A model generated the notes under the pieces. It was not told the origin of the DNA and searched no databases. It saw only the letters and a list, made by a program, of their open reading frames with translations. This document shows positions 27,686 through 35,845 of a stretch of DNA of 64,000 nucleotides, one piece after another. Each line of letters begins with the position of its first letter. Within the stretch, counting starts at the first letter, position 1. This DNA comes from Ruminiclostridium cellobioparum subsp. termitidis CT1112 (GTDB lineage: Bacteria > Bacillota > Clostridia > Acetivibrionales > DSM-1351), in the NCBI RefSeq assembly GCF_000350485.1, contig NZ_AORV01000054.1, positions 105,784 through 169,783 on the forward strand. The letters run 5' to 3'. The position numbers and the translations under genes were made by a program.

Positions 27686-29221
27686 CTATTTGACTTTAGT
27701 TATAGCTGCCAGCTTTTTATTGATGTCGGTGTCATCATAAGCACCGTAGAACAGCTGATAGCCTGCACCGATTGCATATACCGGTACTGCGAGACCCGAA
27801 TGGGAATAAGTTGCGAAGCTTATTCCGGCCTTATTGTCCAGAATATGGTTGCAGGTGACTGTCAATGGTTCATATGTACCGTACAGCAAATAATCTGTTT
27901 CAGTGCTTGTAACTTTTGAGGCGCTCATTGACTTTCTCAACGCATCTCTCAGCTTAACCATTTCGTAATCATTGAGTACCAATTCCGGGAAACTTTTAGC
28001 TTCGGGATCTGTAGGAGCAATCAGTCCATATGAAGTTTTTATCTGGGGAAGGAGATCTTCCAGCTTTGCATCTGCTGCTTTTGTTTTCTCCTTGTATTCA
28101 GCAACTATTTTATCAAATTCTACATAGGACTTACTCTGCTTTTCAAGCTTTTCAAAAAAGGTTGAGTACTCGGTTCCTGCGAAACCAATGCTCATTCCTC
28201 CTGTTTCATGGTCTCCTGTAACAATTATAAGAGTTTCGTCAGGATGCTTTTCATAAACCTTTAATGCTTCCTTGACGGCATCATTTAAAGCTATGGTGTC
28301 ATGAATAGCTGCAGCTGCATCATTTGCATGACAGGCCCAGTCAATCTTTCCGCCTTCAACCATCATAAAATAACCGTTGGGATTGTCCAGTACTTCAATT
28401 CCTTTTTTAACGAAATCAGCAAGACTTAACTGATCAGATTTGCGGTCAAGTTCGTAGGGCATTGCATAGCTGTCGTTTGAAGCCTGAGCCGCTGCCGGGT
28501 CAAGAGCCAGCACTTTTCCCGATTTGTTATCAAGGCTCAAAATATCGGCCTTGGTAGCGGCGACCTTATAACCGTTTTTCTTTGCCTGTTCAAGAATGTT
28601 TACCGGATTTTTTACGCTGGCTTTCTTTCCGTCAGGATCCAGGAAATATCCCCCTCCGAAATAGTCAAAACCGCTTGTTACCAATTGTGATGCAAGGTTG
28701 TAGTAATTGCCTCTTGAAGGTTCACTTGCATAGAAAACCGCCGGTGTAGCATGATCCAGAGTTACAGTTGTAACTATTCCTACCTTGTAGCCGGCTTTCT
28801 TCAATTTTTTTGAAATAGGCTCATAGCTTACTTTCTTTGCAGGGTCCATGTTAATGATTCCCCCGAAAGTCTTTACGCCCGATGCCAGGGCAGTACCTGT
28901 TGAAGCTGAATCAGGAATGAATGATTCGGCATCATATGTATCCGCGCTGCCTACACCCGGAAACCTTGTGAAATCCAGAGTTTTAATGGCAGGAGTATCA
29001 GGGCTGTCCATATTTCCCAAATACATCTGAGCGGCGTTTATCTGCGGTGTGCTCATTCCATCACCTATGAACATGAAAACATATTTTGGTGCTGTACCCG
29101 AATAGGTATTATTTGTCGAGTACAGGGATGGAGCGGCAGAAACCAGACCGGCTAACAATGCAACACTGATGAATACAAATACAAGCATGATTGACGAAAC
29201 AGCAACTATCCTTCTTTTCAT
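27686..29221 (-). CDS. Secreted alkaline phosphatase
   Basis: 511 residues with a signal peptide (1-29, ending LVSAA). It hydrolyses phosphomonoesters outside the membrane to supply phosphate. The metal and catalytic residues are visible: MFIGDGMS (Asp), PDSASTGTA (Ser nucleophile in DSA), EGGKIDWACHANDAAAAIHDT (Asp/His metal ligands) and GDHETGGM, with the final His in the TYSHSGLAVPVYA region. The length fits the Bacillus PhoA/PhoB type. The ATG at 29221 has GGAGGTG. Phosphate regulation is likely, but I could not define Pho boxes. Confidence 0.93.
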   Translation of the reverse strand: MKRRIVAVSSIMLVFVFISVALLAGLVSAAPSLYSTNNTYSGTAPKYVFMFIGDGMSTPQINAAQMYLGNMDSPDTPAIKTLDFTRFPGVGSADTYDAESFIPDSASTGTALASGVKTFGGIINMDPAKKVSYEPISKKLKKAGYKVGIVTTVTLDHATPAVFYASEPSRGNYYNLASQLVTSGFDYFGGGYFLDPDGKKASVKNPVNILEQAKKNGYKVAATKADILSLDNKSGKVLALDPAAAQASNDSYAMPYELDRKSDQLSLADFVKKGIEVLDNPNGYFMMVEGGKIDWACHANDAAAAIHDTIALNDAVKEALKVYEKHPDETLIIVTGDHETGGMSIGFAGTEYSTFFEKLEKQSKSYVEFDKIVAEYKEKTKAADAKLEDLLPQIKTSYGLIAPTDPEAKSFPELVLNDYEMVKLRDALRKSMSASKVTSTETDYLLYGTYEPLTVTCNHILDNKAGISFATYSHSGLAVPVYAIGAGYQLFYGAYDDTDINKKLAAITKVK

Positions 29222-29274
29222 TAAGACACCTCCAATAAAATTAGTAGTACAATGATAGAATAATTAATTAGTTT

Positions 29275-29303
29275 TAAAAGGGTATTTGCCCCTTGTTAAT
29301 TTC
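29275..29303 (-). terminator. Weak hairpin between thiE and the phosphatase gene
   Basis: On the minus strand AAGGGGCAAATACCCTTTT can form a short stem followed by A/T-rich sequence; it may end the thi operon, but the stem is only five pairs. Confidence 0.3.
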
Positions 29304-29375
29304 ACATTAATTAATTCCAGTTTGTTGGAAAAATTATAGTATACTAATTTTATATAAGGCCGCCATTGCAATTTA

Positions 29376-30017
29376 TTAAAATTCAGCCTGCTTACTTCTA
29401 AATATATCAAGCAGTTCTTTGGCGGCACCGCAAATATCCGTTTGGGAAATAATTGCAGAGACTACGGCAATACCATCGATTCCCGTTGTGGCAAGCTCGC
29501 CTGCATTCTGCCTGTTTATACCTCCAATTCCCACAACAGGAATGCTTACAGCCCTTCTTATCTCCAGCAGCTGTTCTCTTGCTATGACCCCGGCATCGGT
29601 TTTGGTATTTGTTGAATAAAGAGCTCCGACCCCTATGTAATCCGCCCCGTCCTGCTGCGCCTTAAGGGCAGACTCAACAGAATTTGCAGAGACACCCAGA
29701 ATTTTCTTCCCGCCTGTTATTTTTCTTACAACCCCGGCAGGCAAATCACTTTGTCCCACATGAACACCGGCAGCATCTATTGCAAGAGCAATATCCAGCC
29801 TGTCGTTTACTATAAGCGGGACATTATATTTATCGGTTACGGCTTTGACTTTTAGTGCATTTTCATAAAATTCCAGTGATGAAGCGTTTTTTTCGCGGAG
29901 CTGTACCATGGTACAACCTCCGCAGATGGCCTTTTCGACTGCCTCTTCAAGTGTTGCGGTACTCATAAGGCCGCGGTCTGTGACCAGGTATAAGGTATAA
30001 TCAACGGTAGGTTTCAT
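29376..30017 (-). CDS. thiE: Thiamine-phosphate synthase
   Basis: 213 residues. It joins HMP pyrophosphate and thiazole phosphate to make thiamine monophosphate. The TIM-barrel signatures are present: [20 protein letters not shown] (substrate Arg/Lys), [25 protein letters not shown] (metal Asp), ISVSANS-type [10 protein letters not shown], and [11 protein letters not shown]. The start overlaps the end of thiM by 17 nt, so the pair is translationally coupled. It is the last gene of the riboswitch-controlled operon. Confidence 0.96.
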   Translation of the reverse strand: MKPTVDYTLYLVTDRGLMSTATLEEAVEKAICGGCTMVQLREKNASSLEFYENALKVKAVTDKYNVPLIVNDRLDIALAIDAAGVHVGQSDLPAGVVRKITGGKKILGVSANSVESALKAQQDGADYIGVGALYSTNTKTDAGVIAREQLLEIRRAVSIPVVGIGGINRQNAGELATTGIDGIAVVSAIISQTDICGAAKELLDIFRSKQAEF

Positions 30018-30834
30018 TTATTCTGGCCCTTTCAAATAGTATTTTTTCATCAAGCCTGCTTATGGCATCTATTATTGCCATATGAAAACTGCCTGTTCCC
30101 TTACTTCCCGCATTTTCAAAGGCTATTTCGCCTGCTATGCCCATTGCCGCAATTCCAGCAACTGCCGCCACAAAAGCATCCCTGCCCGCTCCGCAGAAGG
30201 AGCCTACCAGAGCCGTGGTCATACAGCCCGTCCCTGTGACGTCCGACAACATCTTATGTCCATTGGAAACAGCGGCAATCCTTTTTCCATCTGTAATGAT
30301 ATCGGTCGCTCCGGTGATTGCCGCAACACATTCCAGCTTTTCAGCCACTGCAAGTGCAACGGCTGCCTGCGCGGCATCGCCCGAAGCAATATCCTCTTCT
30401 GCCGCATCCACTCCTTTTGTGTTGGCATTCAGTCCGGCTATAAAGGAAATTTCCGACATATTGCCCCTGACCACGCTCACTTTTATTTCCGAGAGAATAG
30501 CCCTGGTGGTTTCATTTCTCAGCCTGGAAGCACCGGCCCCCACAGGATCGAATACCACAGGTATCCCCAGCTCATTGGCCTTTTTGCCGGCTGCCAGCAT
30601 GGATTCCACCGTCCTGTGGTTAAGAGTCCCGATATTAATTACCAATGCCGAGGAAATAGCTGTGATATCTACAGCTTCGCCTATGTCATCGGCCATTATT
30701 GGAGATGCACCGATTGCCAGAACAGCATTGGCACAGTCGTTGACCGTAACATAATTTGTTATGTTATGTACCAGAGGTTTATTGCTTCTCAGCTGACCCA
30801 GCAGTTCAGCCGCTGCTTTAATAATATCGCTCAT
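30001..30834 (-). CDS. thiM: Hydroxyethylthiazole kinase
   Basis: 277 residues. It phosphorylates 4-methyl-5-hydroxyethylthiazole in thiazole salvage. Signatures are [48 protein letters not shown] and [13 protein letters not shown] (catalytic Cys). AAGGGG lies 7 nt before ATG 30834. No thiazole-synthesis genes are in the window, so this operon combines new pyrimidine synthesis (ThiC/ThiD) with thiazole salvage. Confidence 0.96.
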   Translation of the reverse strand: MSDIIKAAAELLGQLRSNKPLVHNITNYVTVNDCANAVLAIGASPIMADDIGEAVDITAISSALVINIGTLNHRTVESMLAAGKKANELGIPVVFDPVGAGASRLRNETTRAILSEIKVSVVRGNMSEISFIAGLNANTKGVDAAEEDIASGDAAQAAVALAVAEKLECVAAITGATDIITDGKRIAAVSNGHKMLSDVTGTGCMTTALVGSFCGAGRDAFVAAVAGIAAMGIAGEIAFENAGSKGTGSFHMAIIDAISRLDEKILFERARINETYR

Positions 30835-30894
30835 GTTTGTACCCCTTTGAAATTATATTTTATAAAGTTCAGTTATGTCTGTCATAAATTTCGT

Positions 30895-32205
30895 TTACTT
30901 TTCAGAACAGAATTCTACAGCCTCACCGGCCAGAATTTTGTTGGTGGTTCTCATGGCACACATTTTTCCGCACATGGAGCAGGAATGTTTATCTGCCGGC
31001 GGTGCACTTTCAAAATACCTTCTTGCCTTCTCGCCGTCTATGGCATATGAAAACATTTCTTCCCAGTCTATCCTGCGGCGGGCATCGCTCATTTTGTTGT
31101 CTATCTCACGGGCGTGGGGGATGCCTTTTGCAATGTCGGCGGCGTGAGCTGCTATCCTTGAGGCCACTATACCTTCTTTTACATCCTCCAGGTCGGGCAG
31201 GCGCAGATGTTCCGCAGGTGTCACATAACACAGGAAATCTGCGCCGCTGGCTGCCGCTATGGCGCCGCCGATGGCCGAGGTGATGTGGTCGTAGCCCGGC
31301 GCAATGTCTGTCACGAGAGGCCCCAGCACATAAAAGGGTGCCCCGTGGCACAGTCTTTTCTGTATTGTCATATTGGCAGCTATTTCATTTATGGCCATGT
31401 GGCCGGGGCCTTCCACCATTACCTGCACATCCTTTTCCCAGGCCCGCTTTGTAAGGTCTCCAAGCTCTATAAGTTCACTCAGCTGTCCCGCGTCCGAGCT
31501 GTCATGTATGCTTCCGGGCCTCAGGGCATCACCAAGGCTGATGGTGACATCGTATTCCCTGAGGATTTCCAGAAATTCATCATAGTACTCATAGAAGGGG
31601 TTCTCATTCCCGGTCATCTCCATCCAGGCGAAGAGCAGTGAACCTCCCCGTGAAACGATATTTGTCAGCCTTTTGGAACGTTTGAAGCACTCCACCGCCC
31701 TCTTGTTTATTCCGGCGTGGATAGTCATAAAGTCAACGCCTTCCTTTGCATGTGCTTCTACCACCTTAAAGAAATCCTTTGCTTTGATTTCCATCAGGTC
31801 CTTTTCAAGATAGCCGATGGCATCGTACATGGGAACAGTTCCTATCATGGCCGGTGAACGCTCGATCAACTGCTTTCTGAAGGTGTTGGTCTTCCCGTAG
31901 TTGCTTAAGTCCATTATGGCCTCTACACCGAATTTAACAGCCATATCCACCTTTTCCATTTCCTTTGTATAATCGGCACAGTCGCCTGAAATACCCAGAT
32001 TGACATTTATTTTTGTCTTGAGCCCTTCCCCTATACCCTCCGGACTTAAGGACCTGTGGTTGATATTTGCCGGAATGGCAATTTTCCCACAGGCAACCAA
32101 ATCCCTGAGCTTTTCAGCCTCCATAAATTCCTTTTTGGCAACCACTGACATTTCCTTTGTTATAATTCCCTTTTTTGCCGCTTCCATTTGAGTTTTGTAT
32201 GTCAT
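30895..32205 (-). CDS. thiC: Phosphomethylpyrimidine synthase ThiC
   Basis: 436 residues, the short form lacking the plant/proteobacterial N-terminal extension. It is a radical-SAM enzyme that turns aminoimidazole ribotide into HMP phosphate. Visible motifs are [64 protein letters not shown] and [11 protein letters not shown]. The iron-sulfur Cys triad near the C-terminus is CSMCGKMC, so the last gap is three residues (see findings). ATG 32205 has AAGGAG at 6 nt. Confidence 0.96.
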   Translation of the reverse strand: MTYKTQMEAAKKGIITKEMSVVAKKEFMEAEKLRDLVACGKIAIPANINHRSLSPEGIGEGLKTKINVNLGISGDCADYTKEMEKVDMAVKFGVEAIMDLSNYGKTNTFRKQLIERSPAMIGTVPMYDAIGYLEKDLMEIKAKDFFKVVEAHAKEGVDFMTIHAGINKRAVECFKRSKRLTNIVSRGGSLLFAWMEMTGNENPFYEYYDEFLEILREYDVTISLGDALRPGSIHDSSDAGQLSELIELGDLTKRAWEKDVQVMVEGPGHMAINEIAANMTIQKRLCHGAPFYVLGPLVTDIAPGYDHITSAIGGAIAAASGADFLCYVTPAEHLRLPDLEDVKEGIVASRIAAHAADIAKGIPHAREIDNKMSDARRRIDWEEMFSYAIDGEKARRYFESAPPADKHSCSMCGKMCAMRTTNKILAGEAVEFCSEK

Positions 32206-32252
32206 AAAAATCTCCTTTTCCGCAGGTTACCGGCTTTTGCCGGCAGTACCCG

Positions 32253-33068
32253 TCATTGAACAATAGTTTTTTCGCTGAGCCCTTCCCTGTAAAGCCTGTA
32301 AAAATGATTTGTGGGGCCATGCCCCTTTCCGATTTCAAGCGAATGCTCTATAGCCATGGTCACATATTCCTTTGCCTTTTCAACGGCTCGGACACAATCC
32401 ATCCCAAGTGCAAGATTGGAAGCTATGGCCGAAGAAAGCGTACAGCCCGTTCCATGAGTATTCTTTGTATCAATCCTTCTGGAATTGAAAAAATAAAACT
32501 CTTTTCCGTCAAACAGCACATCTGATGCATCACCAGCTCTATGCCCGCCCTTTATCAAAACCCTTTGAGCTCCCATCCGATGGATGCTTTCGGCCGCTTT
32601 TTTTACATCAGTCTCGGATAGGATTTTTGAGCCTGTGATAGCCTCGGCTTCAGGAATATTGGGAGTCAGTATGTACGCCAGGGGAATCAGTTCCCTAATA
32701 AAAAAATCCAGAGCATTTTCCTGCATAAGAGCATGGCCCCCTTTAGCCAGCATGACAGGGTCAATGACAATATTTGAAGGCATATACTCCTTTAGTTTCC
32801 CGCATACGGCCTGCATGCACTCCCGGCCTGAAAGCATTCCCACCTTGACCGCATCCACACCTATGTCTTCAAATACCGCATCTATTTGTTTTTCAATGAT
32901 ATCAGGCCTCATATCCTGAACATCAATTACCCGGCACGTGTTTTCAGCCACAACAGAAACAATTACACTCATGCCGTATACCCCATGTGCCGAAAAAGTC
33001 TTTAAATCAGCCTGTATTCCGGCACCTCCGCTGCAGTCAGAGCCTGCAATAGTTAAAACCTTTTTCAT
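32253..33068 (-). CDS. thiD: Hydroxymethylpyrimidine (phosphate) kinase
   Basis: 271 residues. It phosphorylates HMP and HMP phosphate to give the ThiE substrate. Signatures are IAGSDCSGGAGIQADLKTF, VVDPVM-type VIDPVMLAKGG, LTPNIPEAEAITG, RVLIKGGH and THGTGCTLSSAIASNLA (catalytic Cys). It is the first gene of thiD-thiC-thiM-thiE, spaced 47 nt from thiC, and lies behind two TPP riboswitches. GAGGAGG precedes ATG 33068. Confidence 0.96.
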   Translation of the reverse strand: MKKVLTIAGSDCSGGAGIQADLKTFSAHGVYGMSVIVSVVAENTCRVIDVQDMRPDIIEKQIDAVFEDIGVDAVKVGMLSGRECMQAVCGKLKEYMPSNIVIDPVMLAKGGHALMQENALDFFIRELIPLAYILTPNIPEAEAITGSKILSETDVKKAAESIHRMGAQRVLIKGGHRAGDASDVLFDGKEFYFFNSRRIDTKNTHGTGCTLSSAIASNLALGMDCVRAVEKAKEYVTMAIEHSLEIGKGHGPTNHFYRLYREGLSEKTIVQ

Positions 33069-33136
33069 TCAACTCCTCCTCTATAATTGTGCTTAGCACA
33101 ACAGGCTAAATTATTAGTTTTTTATTGTCTGCGACA

Positions 33137-33163
33137 ATAAAAAATGCCTGCCCGAAACAGGCA
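33137..33163 (-). terminator. Attenuator terminator of the promoter-distal TPP riboswitch
   Basis: On the minus strand TGCCTG (33163-33158) and CAGGCA (33150-33145) pair around a 7-nt loop and run into TTTTTTATT. It sits 27 nt after the riboswitch nearest thiD and before the thiD RBS, so ligand binding likely favours termination. Confidence 0.8.
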
Positions 33164-33190
33164 AGCACGTATAACAATCATACATCCGTG

Positions 33191-33295
33191 ATTTGCTTCC
33201 CTACAACGGTGTTAACCGACAGGTTCCAAGGGTCAGGTTTTACCTTCTCAACCATAACAAATAAATAAATTTGTTTAAGTGGTCCCCCCACAAAT
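33191..33295 (-). ncRNA. TPP riboswitch 2 (nearer thiD)
   Basis: On the minus strand the THI-box core is readable: GGGGGGACC, then TTGAGAAGG, ACCCTTGGAACCTG, GGTTAACACCG and GTAGGGAAGC. P1 forms from ATTTG at 33295-33291 and CAAAT at 33195-33191. It binds thiamine pyrophosphate and is followed by a clear intrinsic terminator. Confidence 0.95.
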
Positions 33296-33390
33296 ATCTA
33301 TTCAATTTTAATATTGTTATTGCAGGCAATAAAAAAACGCTTAACCGGTAAGGGTAAACGCTTTAACCAAAAATAAAATTTAAAATTTGA

Positions 33391-33490
33391 TTTCTGCTTC
33401 CCTTCGACGGTGTTAACCGACAGGTTCTAAGGGTCAGGTTTTACCTTCTCAACCATGGGAATTGCATTCCTCCGGTCCCCCCGCAACTTG
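33391..33490 (-). ncRNA. TPP riboswitch 1 (nearer the promoter)
   Basis: On the minus strand the same THI-box core appears: GGGGGGACC, TTGAGAAGG, ACCCTTAGAACCTG, GGTTAACACCG and GAAGGGAAGC. Its P3 arm differs in sequence from riboswitch 2 (GGAGGAATGCAATTCC hairpin). A T run at 33338-33332 follows about 60 nt downstream, but the stem before it is weak. Confidence 0.95.
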
Positions 33491-33498
33491 TTGATTGA

Positions 33499-33527
33499 AT
33501 TTTAACACATTACTGATTATATGTAAA
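33499..33527 (-). promoter_or_regulatory. Promoter of the thiamine operon
   Basis: On the minus strand TTTACA (33527-33522), a 17-nt spacer and TAAAAT (33504-33499); the start would fall immediately before riboswitch 1. Confidence 0.7.
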
Positions 33528-33565
33528 GATTTTCGAAATATTCCCGCAACAAAACTTCATTTTAT

Positions 33566-33594
33566 AAAAAAAATGATAGGATTGGATCCTATCA
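33566..33594 (-). terminator. Terminator after the Gly/Asn-rich protein gene
   Basis: On the minus strand TGATAGGAT (33594-33586) and ATCCTATCA (33582-33574) pair around a 3-nt loop and are followed by eight T residues. Confidence 0.9.
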
Positions 33595-33613
33595 CCTTTA
33601 TTGAGGTATTTCA

Positions 33614-33997
33614 TTATACTGCATTATGAACAAATGAAGCTATACTGTTTAATGGAATATCTGTTACTGATCCGACGTTGTAGACCGGAACACCGTTACC
33701 GCCGCCATAATTCTGGTTGAAGTTGCAGCCGTAACCCATGTTATTATTTCCGTATCCGCCGTAGTTATTATTGTCGCCCATATCACTGCTTCCGCAGGAA
33801 TTACCCAGAGAACATCCCGGTGCAGGGCCAATTCTTGTAATCAGTCTAACGAAACATTCATTTACACCTAATATTACTCCAGTAAAACCGCAGCCGGACT
33901 GACCTCCGCTCTTTGTAAAAATTGTTACAGTTTCGCCGATATATTTTGACAGCAGGTGGCAAAGATTATCGTTACAACCAAAGTTACCGTCTCCCAT
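33614..33997 (-). CDS. Gly/Asn-rich small protein with Sm-like N-terminal half, function unknown
   Basis: 127 residues; ATG 33997 has AAGGAG upstream. Residues 10-55 (LSKYIGETVTIFTKSGGQ, GFTGVILGVNECFVRLIT) look like a small beta-barrel of the kind found in clostridial and bacillar spore-coat or exosporium proteins. Residues about 60-105 are low-complexity Gly, Asn and Tyr (NNNYGGYGNNNMGYG). The C-terminal VTDIPLNSIASFVHNAV completes the barrel pattern. Five Cys are present. It has its own terminator. A spore-surface role is a guess; no sporulation promoter was identified. Confidence 0.75.
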   Translation of the reverse strand: MGDGNFGCNDNLCHLLSKYIGETVTIFTKSGGQSGCGFTGVILGVNECFVRLITRIGPAPGCSLGNSCGSSDMGDNNNYGGYGNNNMGYGCNFNQNYGGGNGVPVYNVGSVTDIPLNSIASFVHNAV

Positions 33998-34097
33998 ATT
34001 ATTAAGCTCCTTTCTTTATAGTACTACGTCTTAATAATAATTTATGTTAACCCTAAATAAAGTGTTACACCAGGAGAGCATTTTTTTATATGAATGA

Positions 34098-34682
34098 TTA
34101 TTTGCCGGACAGCACTCCGTCATGCCAATGAGAACGACAAAGGCTGATATACCTGTCGTTTCCGCCCACTTCAACCTGTTCGCCCTCTTTTATTATTTTA
34201 TCGCCCTGATATCTGGCATTCATTATTGCCTTTTTACCGCACCAACATATGGTCTTTATTTCCTCTATGGTGTCTGCCCAGGCCAGCAGGTACTGGCTGC
34301 CCTCAAAAAGCTCTCCCCGGAAATCGGCTCTGAGCCCATAGCAAATTACAGGTATTTTATCGTGATCCACAAGCCTTGTTAAATGATAGACCTGCTTTTT
34401 GGTAAGAAATTGTGCCTCATCAACGATAACACAGTTAATTTCGGAATTTTTATTTATATAGCTATGTACCATCCGGTATACATCGCTGTCGTTATGTATC
34501 AGCAGACACTCCTCGGCCAGACCTGCACGGGATTTAATAATACAGCCCCCATCACGGTTGTCTACCGAAGGCTTCATCAGAAGAACCTTTTGACCTCTCT
34601 CCTCATAATTATATTTAACCATGAGTGCATTTGCTGTTTTCGAACTGTTCATGGCTCCATATCTGAAATACAATTTAGCCAT
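34098..34682 (-). CDS. tdk: Thymidine kinase
   Basis: 194 residues from ATG 34682 (GGGGG at 5 nt); an upstream in-frame extension lacks an RBS. It salvages thymidine to dTMP. It is a type II kinase: P-loop GAMNSSKT (9-16), VIVDEAQFL, the lasso loop region ICYGLRADFRGELFEGS, and a zinc site with CWCGKKA and the C-terminal CRSHW. It stands alone between unrelated genes. Confidence 0.94.
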   Translation of the reverse strand: MAKLYFRYGAMNSSKTANALMVKYNYEERGQKVLLMKPSVDNRDGGCIIKSRAGLAEECLLIHNDSDVYRMVHSYINKNSEINCVIVDEAQFLTKKQVYHLTRLVDHDKIPVICYGLRADFRGELFEGSQYLLAWADTIEEIKTICWCGKKAIMNARYQGDKIIKEGEQVEVGGNDRYISLCRSHWHDGVLSGK

Positions 34683-34750
34683 AGCTACCCCCAATTTAAA
34701 ATAGTGATAATTCACCTAAATAGTATACCCTATTTCAAAAGATATGAGAA

Positions 34751-35725
34751 TTAATCAGTTGCAAATTTTCTATAATTTCCGGCCAGCTCAAGGCCGGTAT
34801 TTTCTCCCACATCTCTGAATATCAGCCGTCCCGACTTTTCAGCCAGTTCAACCTTCACGGTTGAGGTAATGGATTCGGTTATCTCAACCTCCATGATGCC
34901 TTTTTTCGGAGCTTTGAGAATTCCTCCCTTACCGTATGACGCCTCTAATTTCAGAATATGTTCAGAATCCTCGATTGATACTCTTAATATGCTGTCATTG
35001 ACTGTTAACTCTTTGATTTTTGCTCCTGTATAGGTTGCAAATCTCAAAAAGCTACCGTTAATTCTTAAAAATGCGATCAGCCCGTCAAATTCATGACGGA
35101 ACCATGGAATTGATGCTATTGAGAACATCAGAGAAGTATCCCTATGACAGAAATTATTGGACTGCAGCCATATCCAGGAATGAGGGAAGGATTTTCCCCA
35201 GTCCTTTTCAACATAACCGTATCCGCCGGTAAAATCAATTGATTGACCGTTAAAAAGCAGCTCTCCCCTAAGTCCGCTGTGTATGTTTATTATTCCATGG
35301 TGGCATTCCATAAAGGGCACAAAGGAATAAGGCCCCATTATTCCGGGATTCAGCAGTGTTTTGGGAAATGATACTATATCATTGAATTCTATATCACCTG
35401 AAATACTGAAATCATTGTCTTTCAAATTCAGACTCATTTGCTGCTTATTAAAATGATTGCCCTCTATTTCCACACTCAGTTCTTTTTCCGAATAGGTGAA
35501 GGCTTGTTTTGGAAATGTCAAATAGCGGGTAAACCCGGTTTTTGCATCTATAAATTGAATAAAGGAATGCTCACTGTGCCTTGATACTGCAACACCGGGT
35601 ATTACTGCCAAAATATTCTCCGAGCTTTTATCTATTATTTTATAGTACCAGCCCTCAAAATAATTGTTTCTTTTATATTTTCCCTGAAATATCTCGGGAT
35701 TGAAAATCCGTTTTAATGTGTACAT
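34751..35725 (-). CDS. Tocopherol cyclase-like (lipocalin-type) protein
   Basis: 324 residues. It matches the tocopherol-cyclase family (PF14249) pattern: FEGWYYKIIDKSSENI near the N-terminus, then GPYSFVPFMECHHGI, GYGYVEKDWGKSFPHSWIWLQSN, and SIASIPWFRHEFDGLIAFLR. Plant members cyclise tocopherol precursors; bacterial members have no proven role and a Clostridium does not make tocopherols, so the substrate is unknown. No signal peptide is seen. ATG 35725 has GGCGGAA upstream. It has no evident operon partner. Confidence 0.85.
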   Translation of the reverse strand: MYTLKRIFNPEIFQGKYKRNNYFEGWYYKIIDKSSENILAVIPGVAVSRHSEHSFIQFIDAKTGFTRYLTFPKQAFTYSEKELSVEIEGNHFNKQQMSLNLKDNDFSISGDIEFNDIVSFPKTLLNPGIMGPYSFVPFMECHHGIINIHSGLRGELLFNGQSIDFTGGYGYVEKDWGKSFPHSWIWLQSNNFCHRDTSLMFSIASIPWFRHEFDGLIAFLRINGSFLRFATYTGAKIKELTVNDSILRVSIEDSEHILKLEASYGKGGILKAPKKGIMEVEITESITSTVKVELAEKSGRLIFRDVGENTGLELAGNYRKFATD

Positions 35726-35845
35726 TTTCCGCCGTTCCGCCGAAAGCTAACTTCCGGCTGGTTTTTAAGGCTTGAAATATGCGATAGCTCCTGCAATTCC
35801 GCTTTCAAGCCGTATAAGACGGAGTTTATCCAACAATCTGCTCTC

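Noticed and set aside
30082..31050. Long plus-strand open frame opposite thiM and thiC
   Set aside because: It lies antisense to two well-supported thiamine genes and has no family features or RBS.
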